Below are positions 27,184 to 34,222 of a stretch of 64,000 nucleotides of DNA, in pieces; within the stretch, counting starts at the first letter, position 1; every line of letters begins with the position of its first letter. Position numbers and translations under genes: made by a program. The DNA is from Streptomyces sp. SirexAA-E (GTDB lineage Bacteria; Actinomycetota; Actinomycetes; Streptomycetales; Streptomycetaceae), in contig NC_015953.1 of assembly GCF_000177195.2 (NCBI RefSeq), positions 6,014,001-6,078,000 of the forward strand, in the 5' to 3' direction. The notes beneath the pieces were generated by a model. The model saw only the letters and a program-made list of their open reading frames with translations, did no database searches and had not been told where the DNA came from.

Positions 27184-27816
27184 TCAGGCGCCGGGAGCCG
27201 GATCGTGAGCGGGGGACGGGAACGCACCGGGCCAGGGACCGGGCGGCGCCGCGGCGGACCCGTGCTCGGTCCGGGTGTCGAAGAGCCGGAACCCCCGGCG
27301 CAGGTAGTTGTCCATGGCGTGCGGGCCGTCGTCGGAGCAGGTGTGCACCCACACCCGGGTGGTCGGCGCCCGGCCCCGGTGCCGCTCGGCCAGGTCCCAG
27401 GCACGGGCCGCCCCGTACGACAGGAGGTGGCCGCCGATCCGGCGGCCCCGGAAGGCCGGGATCAGCCCGAAGTACGCGATCTCGACCACGCCGCCGTCCT
27501 GGGCGTCGAGCTCGATGAATCCGGCGGGCGTCCCTCTCTCGTACGCCACCCAGGTCTCGGCGCCCGGCCGTCGGAGGATCTCCTGCCACTGGGCGTACGA
27601 CAGCCCGAGCCGGTCGGTCCACCGGATGTCCCCGCCGACGGCCGTGTACAGGAACCGGCTGAACTCCGGCAGCGGTGTCACGGACCGCACGATCCGAACG
27701 TCGTCGGCCGCGGCGGCGGCCGGACGCAGATCGGAGGGGGAGGTCTGTTCCAGGGACCAGACCGTCACCTCGGGGGCGGCCGCGGCGGAGGTGACGGGGC
27801 TCGTGGCGTTGCTCAT
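27184..27816 (-). CDS. GNAT family N-acetyltransferase
   Basis: A 210-aa protein. The GNAT core is seen as TWVAYERGTPAGFIELDAQDGGVVEIAYFGLIPAFRGRRIGGHLL, where RGRRIGG is the acetyl-CoA pyrophosphate loop, followed by VWVHTCSDDGPHAMDNYLRRGFRLF. The substrate is unknown. The N-terminal 40 residues and the Pro/Ala-rich tail are variable. ATG 27816 is chosen from the family length. It runs the same direction as the GAF regulator upstream, 57 bp apart. Confidence 0.85.
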   Translation of the reverse strand: MSNATSPVTSAAAAPEVTVWSLEQTSPSDLRPAAAAADDVRIVRSVTPLPEFSRFLYTAVGGDIRWTDRLGLSYAQWQEILRRPGAETWVAYERGTPAGFIELDAQDGGVVEIAYFGLIPAFRGRRIGGHLLSYGAARAWDLAERHRGRAPTTRVWVHTCSDDGPHAMDNYLRRGFRLFDTRTEHGSAAAPPGPWPGAFPSPAHDPAPGA

Positions 27817-27873
27817 GGCCGCCAGAAAACCACGCCGCCCTCCCGCACCGCACACCGGGCCACCCGACATGCC

Positions 27874-29148
27874 TCAGACCGGCCCCGCGTTCGTCCGCGC
27901 CCTGACCACCACCGGGGCCGTCGAGCGGGGCAGCAGGTCCGCCGGGTGGGCGGGGTGGACCACCTCCACCTCGACCCCCTCGCCGAAGCGGTACGGGCGG
28001 TGGGCGAGCACCTCCGCCAGGTGGCGGCGCATCCGTGAGATCTCGGCCCGCACCGTCACCGTCCTGGTGGCGTCGCCGAAGACGTCCTCGGCCAACTCCG
28101 CGGCGGTACGCCCCTCCCGGCGCAGGGCGAGCGCGTACAGCAGCTCCGCGTGACGCGGCGAGAGCTTCACCGTCCAGGTGCCCACCGGCCCCGCCACGTG
28201 CGCCACCAGTGCCCGCTCACGGCTCAGGTCGAGCACCACCCGGCGCGGCGGCGCCTCGGCGTGGCCCTCGGACACCTGCACCAGCCAGCCGCCCGGCAAC
28301 GGCTCCACCCGGCACATCCCGAGCGAGGCCAGCCACACCCGGCCGGGCCGCAACGACTTCGGCAGCGGCAGCCGGTCCACCGGCGGCATCCCGCTCACGG
28401 CCGCCAGCCACCCGTGGGAGTCCACCGCCAGCGCCCGGCCGGCCAGCCGGCACAGGATCGGCGCGGCCACCGACCGCAGCCGCTCGATCGCGACCAGGTG
28501 CCGGGCCCGCAGCTCGCTCTCCGCGAGCGCCGCCACCGAACCGACCAGGGCGAGCGTCGTGGGATGGAAGGTGGACGCCGGGCCGCTGATGTCCACGATG
28601 CCCATCAGCCGGCCGTCCCGCGGGTCCCGTACCGGGGCCGCCGCACAGGTCCAGCCGTGCAGCGCGCGGATGAAGTGCTCAGCCGAGTGGACCTGGACGG
28701 GGACACGGGTGGCGAGCGCGGTCCCGATCGCGTTCGTCCCGGTCGTCGTCTCCGACCAGGCGGCCCCCTCCTCCAGACAGATGTCCTTCGCCAGGCGCAT
28801 CACCGCCGCGTGGCCCTGACGCCACAGCACCCGGCCCTCCGGGTCGGTGACGACGAGGATCTGCTGGGCCGCGTCGGCGATGGTCGCCAGCCCGTCCCGC
28901 AGCAACGGCATCACCTCACCGAGCGCGGAGCTGCGGCGCCGGTGCTCGATCTCGTCCGTCTCCAGCAGCTCGCTCTCCGGTGACTGCTCGGGATCGACAC
29001 CGCTGCGCAGCACCCGTTCCCAGGACGCGTCGATCTCGGCCCGCGGCGCCGGCACGGTGCGGTCGCCCGCCAGCCGGGCCTCCCGGGCCCGGTGGACCAG
29101 ACGGACCGGGTCCGAGGCGGCGGGCCCGACGACGGGACGTGTTTCCAT
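27874..29148 (-). CDS. GAF-domain transcriptional regulator with C-terminal winged helix
   Basis: A 424-aa protein. Residues about 30-120 (SWERVLRSGVDPE, HRRRSSALGEVMPLLR) match the N-terminus of AcoR-type activators. About 85-215 is a GAF sensor (ILVVTDPEGRVLWRQG, GTNAIGTALATRVPVQVHSAEHFIRALHGWTCAAAPVRDP, MGIVDISGP). There is no sigma-54 AAA+ domain. Instead the C-terminal 90 residues hold an OmpR/winged-helix-like segment (LSPRHAELLYALALRREGRTAAELAEDVFG, RAEISRMRRHL). This architecture is common in actinomycetes, often near alcohol/aldehyde dehydrogenase genes; none is adjacent here. ATG 29148 is the family start. Confidence 0.85.
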   Translation of the reverse strand: METRPVVGPAASDPVRLVHRAREARLAGDRTVPAPRAEIDASWERVLRSGVDPEQSPESELLETDEIEHRRRSSALGEVMPLLRDGLATIADAAQQILVVTDPEGRVLWRQGHAAVMRLAKDICLEEGAAWSETTTGTNAIGTALATRVPVQVHSAEHFIRALHGWTCAAAPVRDPRDGRLMGIVDISGPASTFHPTTLALVGSVAALAESELRARHLVAIERLRSVAAPILCRLAGRALAVDSHGWLAAVSGMPPVDRLPLPKSLRPGRVWLASLGMCRVEPLPGGWLVQVSEGHAEAPPRRVVLDLSRERALVAHVAGPVGTWTVKLSPRHAELLYALALRREGRTAAELAEDVFGDATRTVTVRAEISRMRRHLAEVLAHRPYRFGEGVEVEVVHPAHPADLLPRSTAPVVVRARTNAGPV

Positions 29149-29257
29149 GACCGGTTCCCCCAAGACGATGCGTGGCCCGCTCCGGAAGTGAGCTACCCGG
29201 CCCCGCCCCCATCCTGCCGCCCCGGAACCCCCTCCACCTGGCACTCCGCACATCGGG

Positions 29258-29271
29258 TGCAACCCTTTGCA
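29258..29271. promoter_or_regulatory. TGCAA-N4-TTGCA inverted repeat upstream of GAF regulator
   Basis: TGCAACCCTTTGCA, arms TGCAA and TTGCA, lies 110 bp before the regulator start in a gap with no gene. TGCAA-type palindromes are typical of AcoR-family binding sites, so autoregulation is a reasonable inference. Confidence 0.4.
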
Positions 29272-29359
29272 ACTCTGGTGACCGGCCGCCGACCGTACGA
29301 GAGTGGCGGGACACCACGCGGCGGGGTCACCGACGCCACCGTGCGGTGCGCACAAGCGT

Positions 29360-29395
29360 GGAGGGTGGTGCCGTGTCGGCGCAGCATCACCCTCC
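29360..29395 (-). terminator. hairpin after the AidB-like gene
   Basis: Arms GGAGGGTGGTG (29360-29370) and CATCACCCTCC (29385-29395), 11 bp with one G-T pair and a 14-nt loop. It starts 16 bp beyond the stop of the acyl-CoA dehydrogenase gene. Confidence 0.55.
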
Positions 29396-29411
29396 TTCGT
29401 TTGCCCGCGTC

Positions 29412-31043
29412 CTACGCCACCCGGGCCCGCTCCACGACCGAGGCCAGGTCCAGGGTGTGCGGCAGCGTCCCGAAGGCCGCGCCCCAGTCCCCGCCCAGCC
29501 GTGAGGCGCAGAACGCGTCCGCGACCTCCGGCGGCGCCCAGCGCAGCAGCAGCGACCCCTGGAGCACCAGCGCCATGCGCTCCACCAGCCGCCGGGCCCG
29601 CGCCTCGACGGCGTCCAGGTCCGCCAGCTCCGTCAGCAGGTCCTTGATCGCCGCGTCGAGCCGGTGGTCGGCACCCCGCGCCCTGCCCACCTCCCGGAGG
29701 AAGGCGTCGAGCGCCTGCGGCTCACGCCGCAGCGCCCGCAGCACGTCGAGCGCCTGGACGTTGCCCGAGCCCTCCCAGATCGAGTTGAGCGGCGCCTCCC
29801 GCAGCAGCCGGGGCATCCCCGACTCCTCGACGTACCCGTTGCCGCCCAGGCACTCCAGCGCCTCGCCGACGACCGCCGTGCACCGCTTGGTCACCCAGTA
29901 CTTGGCGGTCGGCACCGCGATCCTCAGGAAGGCCCGCTCCTGCTCGGTGTCCGCGTCGTACGCGGCCGCCAGCCGCAGCCCGAGCGTCGTCGCCGCCTCC
30001 GACTCCAGGGCCAGATCGGCCAGCACGTTGCGCATCAGCGGCTTGTCGACCAGCAGACCGCCGAACGCGCTGCGGTGCGCGCTGTGGTGGATCGCCTGCG
30101 TCACCGCCTGCCGCATCAGCGCCGCCGAACCCACCACGCAGTCCAGCCGGGTGGCCGCCACCATCTCGATGATGGTGCGCACCCCCCGCCCCTCCTCGCC
30201 GACCCGGCGGGCCCAGGTCCCGTCGAACTCGACCTCGGCCGAGGCGTTGGACCGGTTGCCCAGCTTGTCCTTGAGCCGCTGGATCGCGAAGACGTTCCTG
30301 GTGCCGTCCGGCAGGACCCGGGGCACCAGGAAGCAGCTCAGCCCGCCCGGCGCCTGCGCCAGCACGAGGAAACCGTCGGACATGGGCGCCGAGCAGAACC
30401 ACTTGTGACCGGTCAGCAGGTACTCGCCGTCACCGCCCAGCGGCTCGGCCCGGGTGGTGTTGGACCGTACGTCGGTCCCGCCCTGCTTCTCCGTCATGCC
30501 CATCCCGAAGAGCGCCCCGGCCTTCCGCCGGGCGGGCCGCAGCCCCTCCTCGTAGATGTGCGAGGTCAGCAGCGGCTCCCACTCGGCGGCCAGCGCCGGG
30601 TCGGTGCGAAGCGCCGGGACCGCCGCGTGCGTCATGGACAGCGGGCAGCCGTGACCGGCCTCGACCTGCGTCCACACCAGGAAGCCCGCCGCCCTCCGCA
30701 CGTGCCCGCCGGGCCTGCCCCAGGCGTCGGTGAGGCCGGCCGACACCGCGTGCCCGAGCAGCCGGTGCCAGGCCGGGTGGAACTCCACCTCGTCCAGGCG
30801 GTGCCCGTACCGGTCGTGCGTCCGCAGCCGCGGCGGGTTCTCGTTCGCCTGCGCACCCCATGTCTGGGCCTGGGCGGAACCGGCCGAGAGCCCGAGAGCC
30901 TCCAGCTCCCCGCGGGCCTCGGGGAGGATCGAGGGCTCCAGATGCCGCTCCACGGCCTCGGTCAGCGCCCGGTCGCGGGCGAAGACGTCATAGCCGACCA
31001 GCGGCGGTACCTGGTTGGTCACTGTGTGGGTGGTTGCTGCCAT
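29412..31043 (-). CDS. AidB-like acyl-CoA dehydrogenase (DNA alkylation response type)
   Basis: A 543-aa flavoprotein, the length of E. coli AidB (about 540) and longer than ordinary acyl-CoA dehydrogenases (about 380). Motifs are GMGMTEKQGGTDVRSNTTRA, LTGHKWFCSAPMSDGFLVLAQ, ATRLDCVVGSAALMRQAV, ECLGGNGYVEESGMPRLLREAPLNSIWEGSGNVQ. The N-terminal 150 residues (NQVPPLVGYDVF) are the AidB extension. AidB binds FAD and DNA and is induced by methylation damage; the natural substrate is debated. The start at 31043 is leaderless-like: minus strand TACCGT is 6 nt before ATG. It shares a promoter region with the divergent membrane gene. Confidence 0.9.
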   Translation of the reverse strand: MAATTHTVTNQVPPLVGYDVFARDRALTEAVERHLEPSILPEARGELEALGLSAGSAQAQTWGAQANENPPRLRTHDRYGHRLDEVEFHPAWHRLLGHAVSAGLTDAWGRPGGHVRRAAGFLVWTQVEAGHGCPLSMTHAAVPALRTDPALAAEWEPLLTSHIYEEGLRPARRKAGALFGMGMTEKQGGTDVRSNTTRAEPLGGDGEYLLTGHKWFCSAPMSDGFLVLAQAPGGLSCFLVPRVLPDGTRNVFAIQRLKDKLGNRSNASAEVEFDGTWARRVGEEGRGVRTIIEMVAATRLDCVVGSAALMRQAVTQAIHHSAHRSAFGGLLVDKPLMRNVLADLALESEAATTLGLRLAAAYDADTEQERAFLRIAVPTAKYWVTKRCTAVVGEALECLGGNGYVEESGMPRLLREAPLNSIWEGSGNVQALDVLRALRREPQALDAFLREVGRARGADHRLDAAIKDLLTELADLDAVEARARRLVERMALVLQGSLLLRWAPPEVADAFCASRLGGDWGAAFGTLPHTLDLASVVERARVA

Positions 31044-31048
31044 GCCGA

Positions 31049-31055
31049 TACGGTA
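31049..31055. promoter_or_regulatory. overlapping divergent -10 boxes for two leaderless genes
   Basis: TACGGTA reads as TACGGT on the plus strand (31049-31054), 6 nt before GTG 31061, and as TACCGT on the minus strand (31055-31050), 6 nt before ATG 31043. The two start codons are only 17 bp apart. No clear -35 hexamers were found; TTTCAT (minus, spacing 18) is the best candidate for the minus direction. Confidence 0.6.
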
Positions 31056-31060
31056 AAGAG

Positions 31061-32260
31061 GTGCAGGCAGCAAATGAAACACCCGAGCGCCCGTCGGGCC
31101 GGCTCCACCGGGCGCGCGTCCTCTACCGCAACGTGTCCAAGCGGCAGATGGCATGGCGATTGATCAAGGACACCGTCAACTCGTGCATGGAGTACCGCAT
31201 TCTCGGTCTCGCCGCCGAGGCCGCGTTCTTCACCCTGCTGTCCCTGCCCCCGTTGCTGCTCGGCCTGATCGGGCTGCTCGGCTACGTCGACGAGTGGACG
31301 TCCACGACCACGGTCGCCTCCATCGAGCGCAACATCCTGAGCGCCGTGCAGACCGTGCTCTCCGAGCGCGGCGTCAACGACATCGCCAAACCGCTGCTGG
31401 AGGACGTCACCACCGGGGCGCGCCCCGACGTCATCTCCATCGGGTTCGCGATCGCCCTCTGGTCGGGCTCCCGCGCGGTCAACGTCTTCATCGAGACCAT
31501 CACCGTGATGTACGGACTCGACGGGCACCGCGGCATCGTCAAGACCCGGCTGCTCGCCTTCCTGCTGTACGTGGTCGCTCTGGTGCTCGGGTCCGTGGTG
31601 CTGCCGCTGCTGGTCGTCGGGCCGGACCGGGTGGTTGAGTTCGTCCCGTGGGGCACCGAACTCCTCGCCGTCCTGTACTGGCCGCTGGTCATCGTGCTGT
31701 CCATCGCGTTCCTGACGACGCTGTACCACGTGTCCGTGCCCGTGCGTTCACCCTGGATGGAGGACGTACCGGGCGCGCTCGTGGCCCTGGCGATGTGGGT
31801 GCTGGGCAGCTTCCTGCTCCGTATCTACCTCACGAGCACGGTGGAAGGACCCACGATCTACGGCTCCTTGGCCGCGCCGATCGCCGTCCTGCTCTGGATA
31901 GGGATCTCCGCATTCGCCGTGCTGGTGGGCGCCGCGGTCAACGCGGCGATCGACCGCGTCTGGCCGTCCCTCGCCACGGCCGCGGCCCGCGCCGCCACCG
32001 AGCGCGCCCGCGCCGCGCAGGCCGCCGAACTCGTCGCGCGGGCCCAGGCGGCGCACTGGGAGGCCTACGCGGACGACGAGGAGGAGGACGACGTCTCCAT
32101 ACCGTCCGAGTTCCCCGAGCGCTGGTCGCGCTTCCTGCCCCCGGACGACGTGAAGGCCCGGCTGCACGCGGGCCGCGACCCGAAGGACACCAGGGACACC
32201 GGCAAGAGCCCCCGGGCCGGCAAGGACGAGAAGGACACCGGGGACAGCCGGGAGGGATGA
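31061..32260 (+). CDS. YihY/virulence factor BrkB family membrane protein
   Basis: A 399-aa membrane protein with about six hydrophobic segments. LGLAAEAAFFTLLSLPPLLLGLIGLLG, FAIALWSGSRAVNVFIETITVMYG, VRSPWMEDVPGALVALAMWVLGSF and SLAAPIAVLLWIGISAFAVLVGAAVNAAID are the BrkB/YihY core. The acidic and basic C-terminal tail of about 100 residues (DDEEEDD; DPKDTRDTGKS-type repeats) is cytoplasmic and low-complexity. Function is unknown; older ribonuclease BN assignments were wrong. GTG 31061 is preferred because it follows TACGGT by 6 nt and gives the family N-terminus with PSGRLHRARVLYRNVSKRQMAW. Confidence 0.88.
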   Translation: MQAANETPERPSGRLHRARVLYRNVSKRQMAWRLIKDTVNSCMEYRILGLAAEAAFFTLLSLPPLLLGLIGLLGYVDEWTSTTTVASIERNILSAVQTVLSERGVNDIAKPLLEDVTTGARPDVISIGFAIALWSGSRAVNVFIETITVMYGLDGHRGIVKTRLLAFLLYVVALVLGSVVLPLLVVGPDRVVEFVPWGTELLAVLYWPLVIVLSIAFLTTLYHVSVPVRSPWMEDVPGALVALAMWVLGSFLLRIYLTSTVEGPTIYGSLAAPIAVLLWIGISAFAVLVGAAVNAAIDRVWPSLATAAARAATERARAAQAAELVARAQAAHWEAYADDEEEDDVSIPSEFPERWSRFLPPDDVKARLHAGRDPKDTRDTGKSPRAGKDEKDTGDSREG

Positions 32261-32278
32261 ACCCGTAGCGTGGAATCC

Positions 32279-33043
32279 ATGGACGCGCGGTACGAGGAAC
32301 GGGCCTCGCGGCTCGGCGGTGCGGTCGTCTGGACATGGACCGGCCCACGCGGCCCGGCCCGGCCCGTGCTGCCGGACGGCTGCATGGACCTGCTCCTGTG
32401 GGGTGGCACGCTCGTGGTGGCGGGCCCCGACACCCACGCGTTCACCCCCCAGGATGCGGACGGTACGGGGGACGCGAGCTGCGCCGGCATCCGCTTCGCC
32501 CCCGGCACCGCGCCCGCGCTCCTGGGCGTACCGGCACGGGAGCTGCGCGACCGTCGGGTCCCGCTCGACGCGCTCTGGCCGGGTGCCCGCGTCCGCAGGC
32601 TCACCGAACGGATCGACGCGGCAGCCGACCCGGTCGCAGCGCTGGAGGAGGCCGCGCTGCGGCGGGCGGCAGGCGCACAGGCCCCGGACCCGCTGACGGC
32701 GGCCGTCGCCGCGGGGCTGCGACAGGGCCGCTCCGTCGGCGAGGTGGCCCGGGCGGTCGGCCTGGGCGCCAGGCAGCTGCACCGCCGCTCACTGGCCGCG
32801 TTCGGCTACGGCCCCAAGACACTCGCCAGGATCCTGCGGTTGCAGCGCGCCCTCGCCCTCGTACGGACCGGGACGGCGTACGCGGACGCGGCGTACGCCG
32901 TCGGCTGCACCGATCAGGCACACCTGGCCCGGGAGGTGCGGGAGCTGACCGGGACGACGCTCGGCGGCTACCTCGCGGGGATCGGCCACGGAGCCGAGGA
33001 CGCGAGGAGCGGGACGGCGCAGCCGTCGGGGGACGGCAGGTAG
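32279..33043 (+). CDS. AraC family transcriptional regulator
   Basis: A 254-aa protein. Residues about 20-110 (LPDGCMDLLLWGGTLVVAGPDT, GIRFAPGTAPALLGVPARELRDRRVPL) are the DUF6597-type N-terminal sensor found in AraC proteins that control alkylation or small-molecule responses. The AraC DNA-binding domain spans about 145-230 (VGEVARAVGLGARQLHRRSLAAFGYGPKTLARILRLQRAL, YADAAYAVGCTDQAHLAREVRELTG). ATG 32279 is preceded by TAGCGT (32266-32271) at 7 nt, so it may be leaderless; an upstream GTG at 32270 overlaps that box. Confidence 0.87.
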   Translation: MDARYEERASRLGGAVVWTWTGPRGPARPVLPDGCMDLLLWGGTLVVAGPDTHAFTPQDADGTGDASCAGIRFAPGTAPALLGVPARELRDRRVPLDALWPGARVRRLTERIDAAADPVAALEEAALRRAAGAQAPDPLTAAVAAGLRQGRSVGEVARAVGLGARQLHRRSLAAFGYGPKTLARILRLQRALALVRTGTAYADAAYAVGCTDQAHLAREVRELTGTTLGGYLAGIGHGAEDARSGTAQPSGDGR

Positions 33044-33069
33044 GGGCCCGCCCGAGGTCCGGGAGGGGC

Positions 33070-34173
33070 TCATGCGCCTGCCGGTGCCGCAGAGGACGCG
33101 CCGTGCGGCGGGCGGCCGATGGTCACGGCACCGTGGAAGCCGTCCGCCGAGACGGCCGACATGGTGTCGAGGGAGGGGTCGGGGACGGGCAGGAGGTGGG
33201 CGTCCACCCAGGTGTCCCCGGCGACCGCGTGGGCCCACGGGTCCTCGATCACCACGGCGCCGGGCACGGCGCCGTGGCAGAGCACCCAGTGCGGCACGTC
33301 GAACCCCAGCATCCCGGCGAGCGAGACCAGGAGCAGCACGTGCTCCCGACGGCCGATCGCGTCCCGGATCGCGGTGGAGGAGAGGGGGCGCGGGTCGATC
33401 GGGAGGCCGATCCGCCCGGCCTCCGTGCGCGAGGCGTCCTGGAGCAGGGCACGCCACTCCTGCTCGTCCTCGGGGAAGTGGTCGAGCAGGACGGCCCGGT
33501 CCGTGTCGAGGTGGACGGTGACGGGCGACGACGGCCACGCCCGGCGCACGGCGACGCCGAGTCCGACGGGCTCGCACGAGGGGAAGTTGGTCGCGTCGCG
33601 CCAGAAGGTCAGCTCCGCCCGGCGGTCGAGCGCCTCCGGCGACAGCGTCCCCGCGTGCGCCTGGGCGACCAGGGCGGTGACGGCGCCGCACGTGAAGTGG
33701 GTCGTCTGCCCGTAGTACGGGGGTTCGGTCCCGGCGCCGTCGCACAGCCAGCGGACGTACCCGGCGTCGGGCCCCGCCCCGTCCCCGGCCGGCGCGAGCG
33801 GGGGAGCGAGCGGGGTGAAGCCGGCGGCCGCGGCGGTCTCCGGGCTCGCCGTCCACCCTTCCCACTTGACCTGCACGAGCCCTCGGTCGCGTGCGTGCGC
33901 GACGACGGCCCGGACGACCGCCGGCACGTCACCGACGGCGTCGACGATCTTCAGGTAGGCCGTGTGCGGGCGTGCCGTCACGAGCGCGGCGCCGATCCAG
34001 CCGGCACCGTCCTCACCCGGGACGGCCACGACACGGGGGGTGTGGGCGGAGCGGTCGACCGCGCGCCAGCGCTCCGGCACCTCGTGACCGAGCCGCTTCA
34101 GCCCGGCCGGCTCCGTGCCGGGTCCGAACGGGACGACGACGCTCTTCACGGGCGTTTCCTGCTGAGACGGCAT
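33070..34173 (-). CDS. GNAT-like / peptidase C39-like fusion protein
   Basis: A 367-aa protein in the siderophore operon. Residues about 30-125 look like a degenerate GNAT fold (PRVVAVPGEDGAGWIGAALVT, YLKIVDAVGDVPAVVRAVVAHARDRGLVQVKWEG, AAAAGFTPL). Residues about 150-330 are a C39-like papain fold: YYGQTTHFTCGAVTAL has Gln156 and nucleophile Cys162, VPHWVLCHG has His295 and VVIEDPW has Asp311. There is no signal peptide, so it should be cytoplasmic. A possible job is cleaving an amide bond of a siderophore or peptide after uptake, but this is inference. ATG 34173; the stop of the permease lies 50 bp upstream. Confidence 0.8.
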   Translation of the reverse strand: MPSQQETPVKSVVVPFGPGTEPAGLKRLGHEVPERWRAVDRSAHTPRVVAVPGEDGAGWIGAALVTARPHTAYLKIVDAVGDVPAVVRAVVAHARDRGLVQVKWEGWTASPETAAAAGFTPLAPPLAPAGDGAGPDAGYVRWLCDGAGTEPPYYGQTTHFTCGAVTALVAQAHAGTLSPEALDRRAELTFWRDATNFPSCEPVGLGVAVRRAWPSSPVTVHLDTDRAVLLDHFPEDEQEWRALLQDASRTEAGRIGLPIDPRPLSSTAIRDAIGRREHVLLLVSLAGMLGFDVPHWVLCHGAVPGAVVIEDPWAHAVAGDTWVDAHLLPVPDPSLDTMSAVSADGFHGAVTIGRPPHGASSAAPAGA

Positions 34174-34222
34174 TCCGGCGCTCCTGGGGGTCGGACGGGT
34201 GACAAAGAGAGGCGGTCCGGGG

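Noticed and set aside
29412..31043. Ordinary fatty-acid acyl-CoA dehydrogenase
   Set aside because: Length of 543 aa, the N-terminal extension and the ECLGGNGYVEESG region fit AidB-type proteins better.
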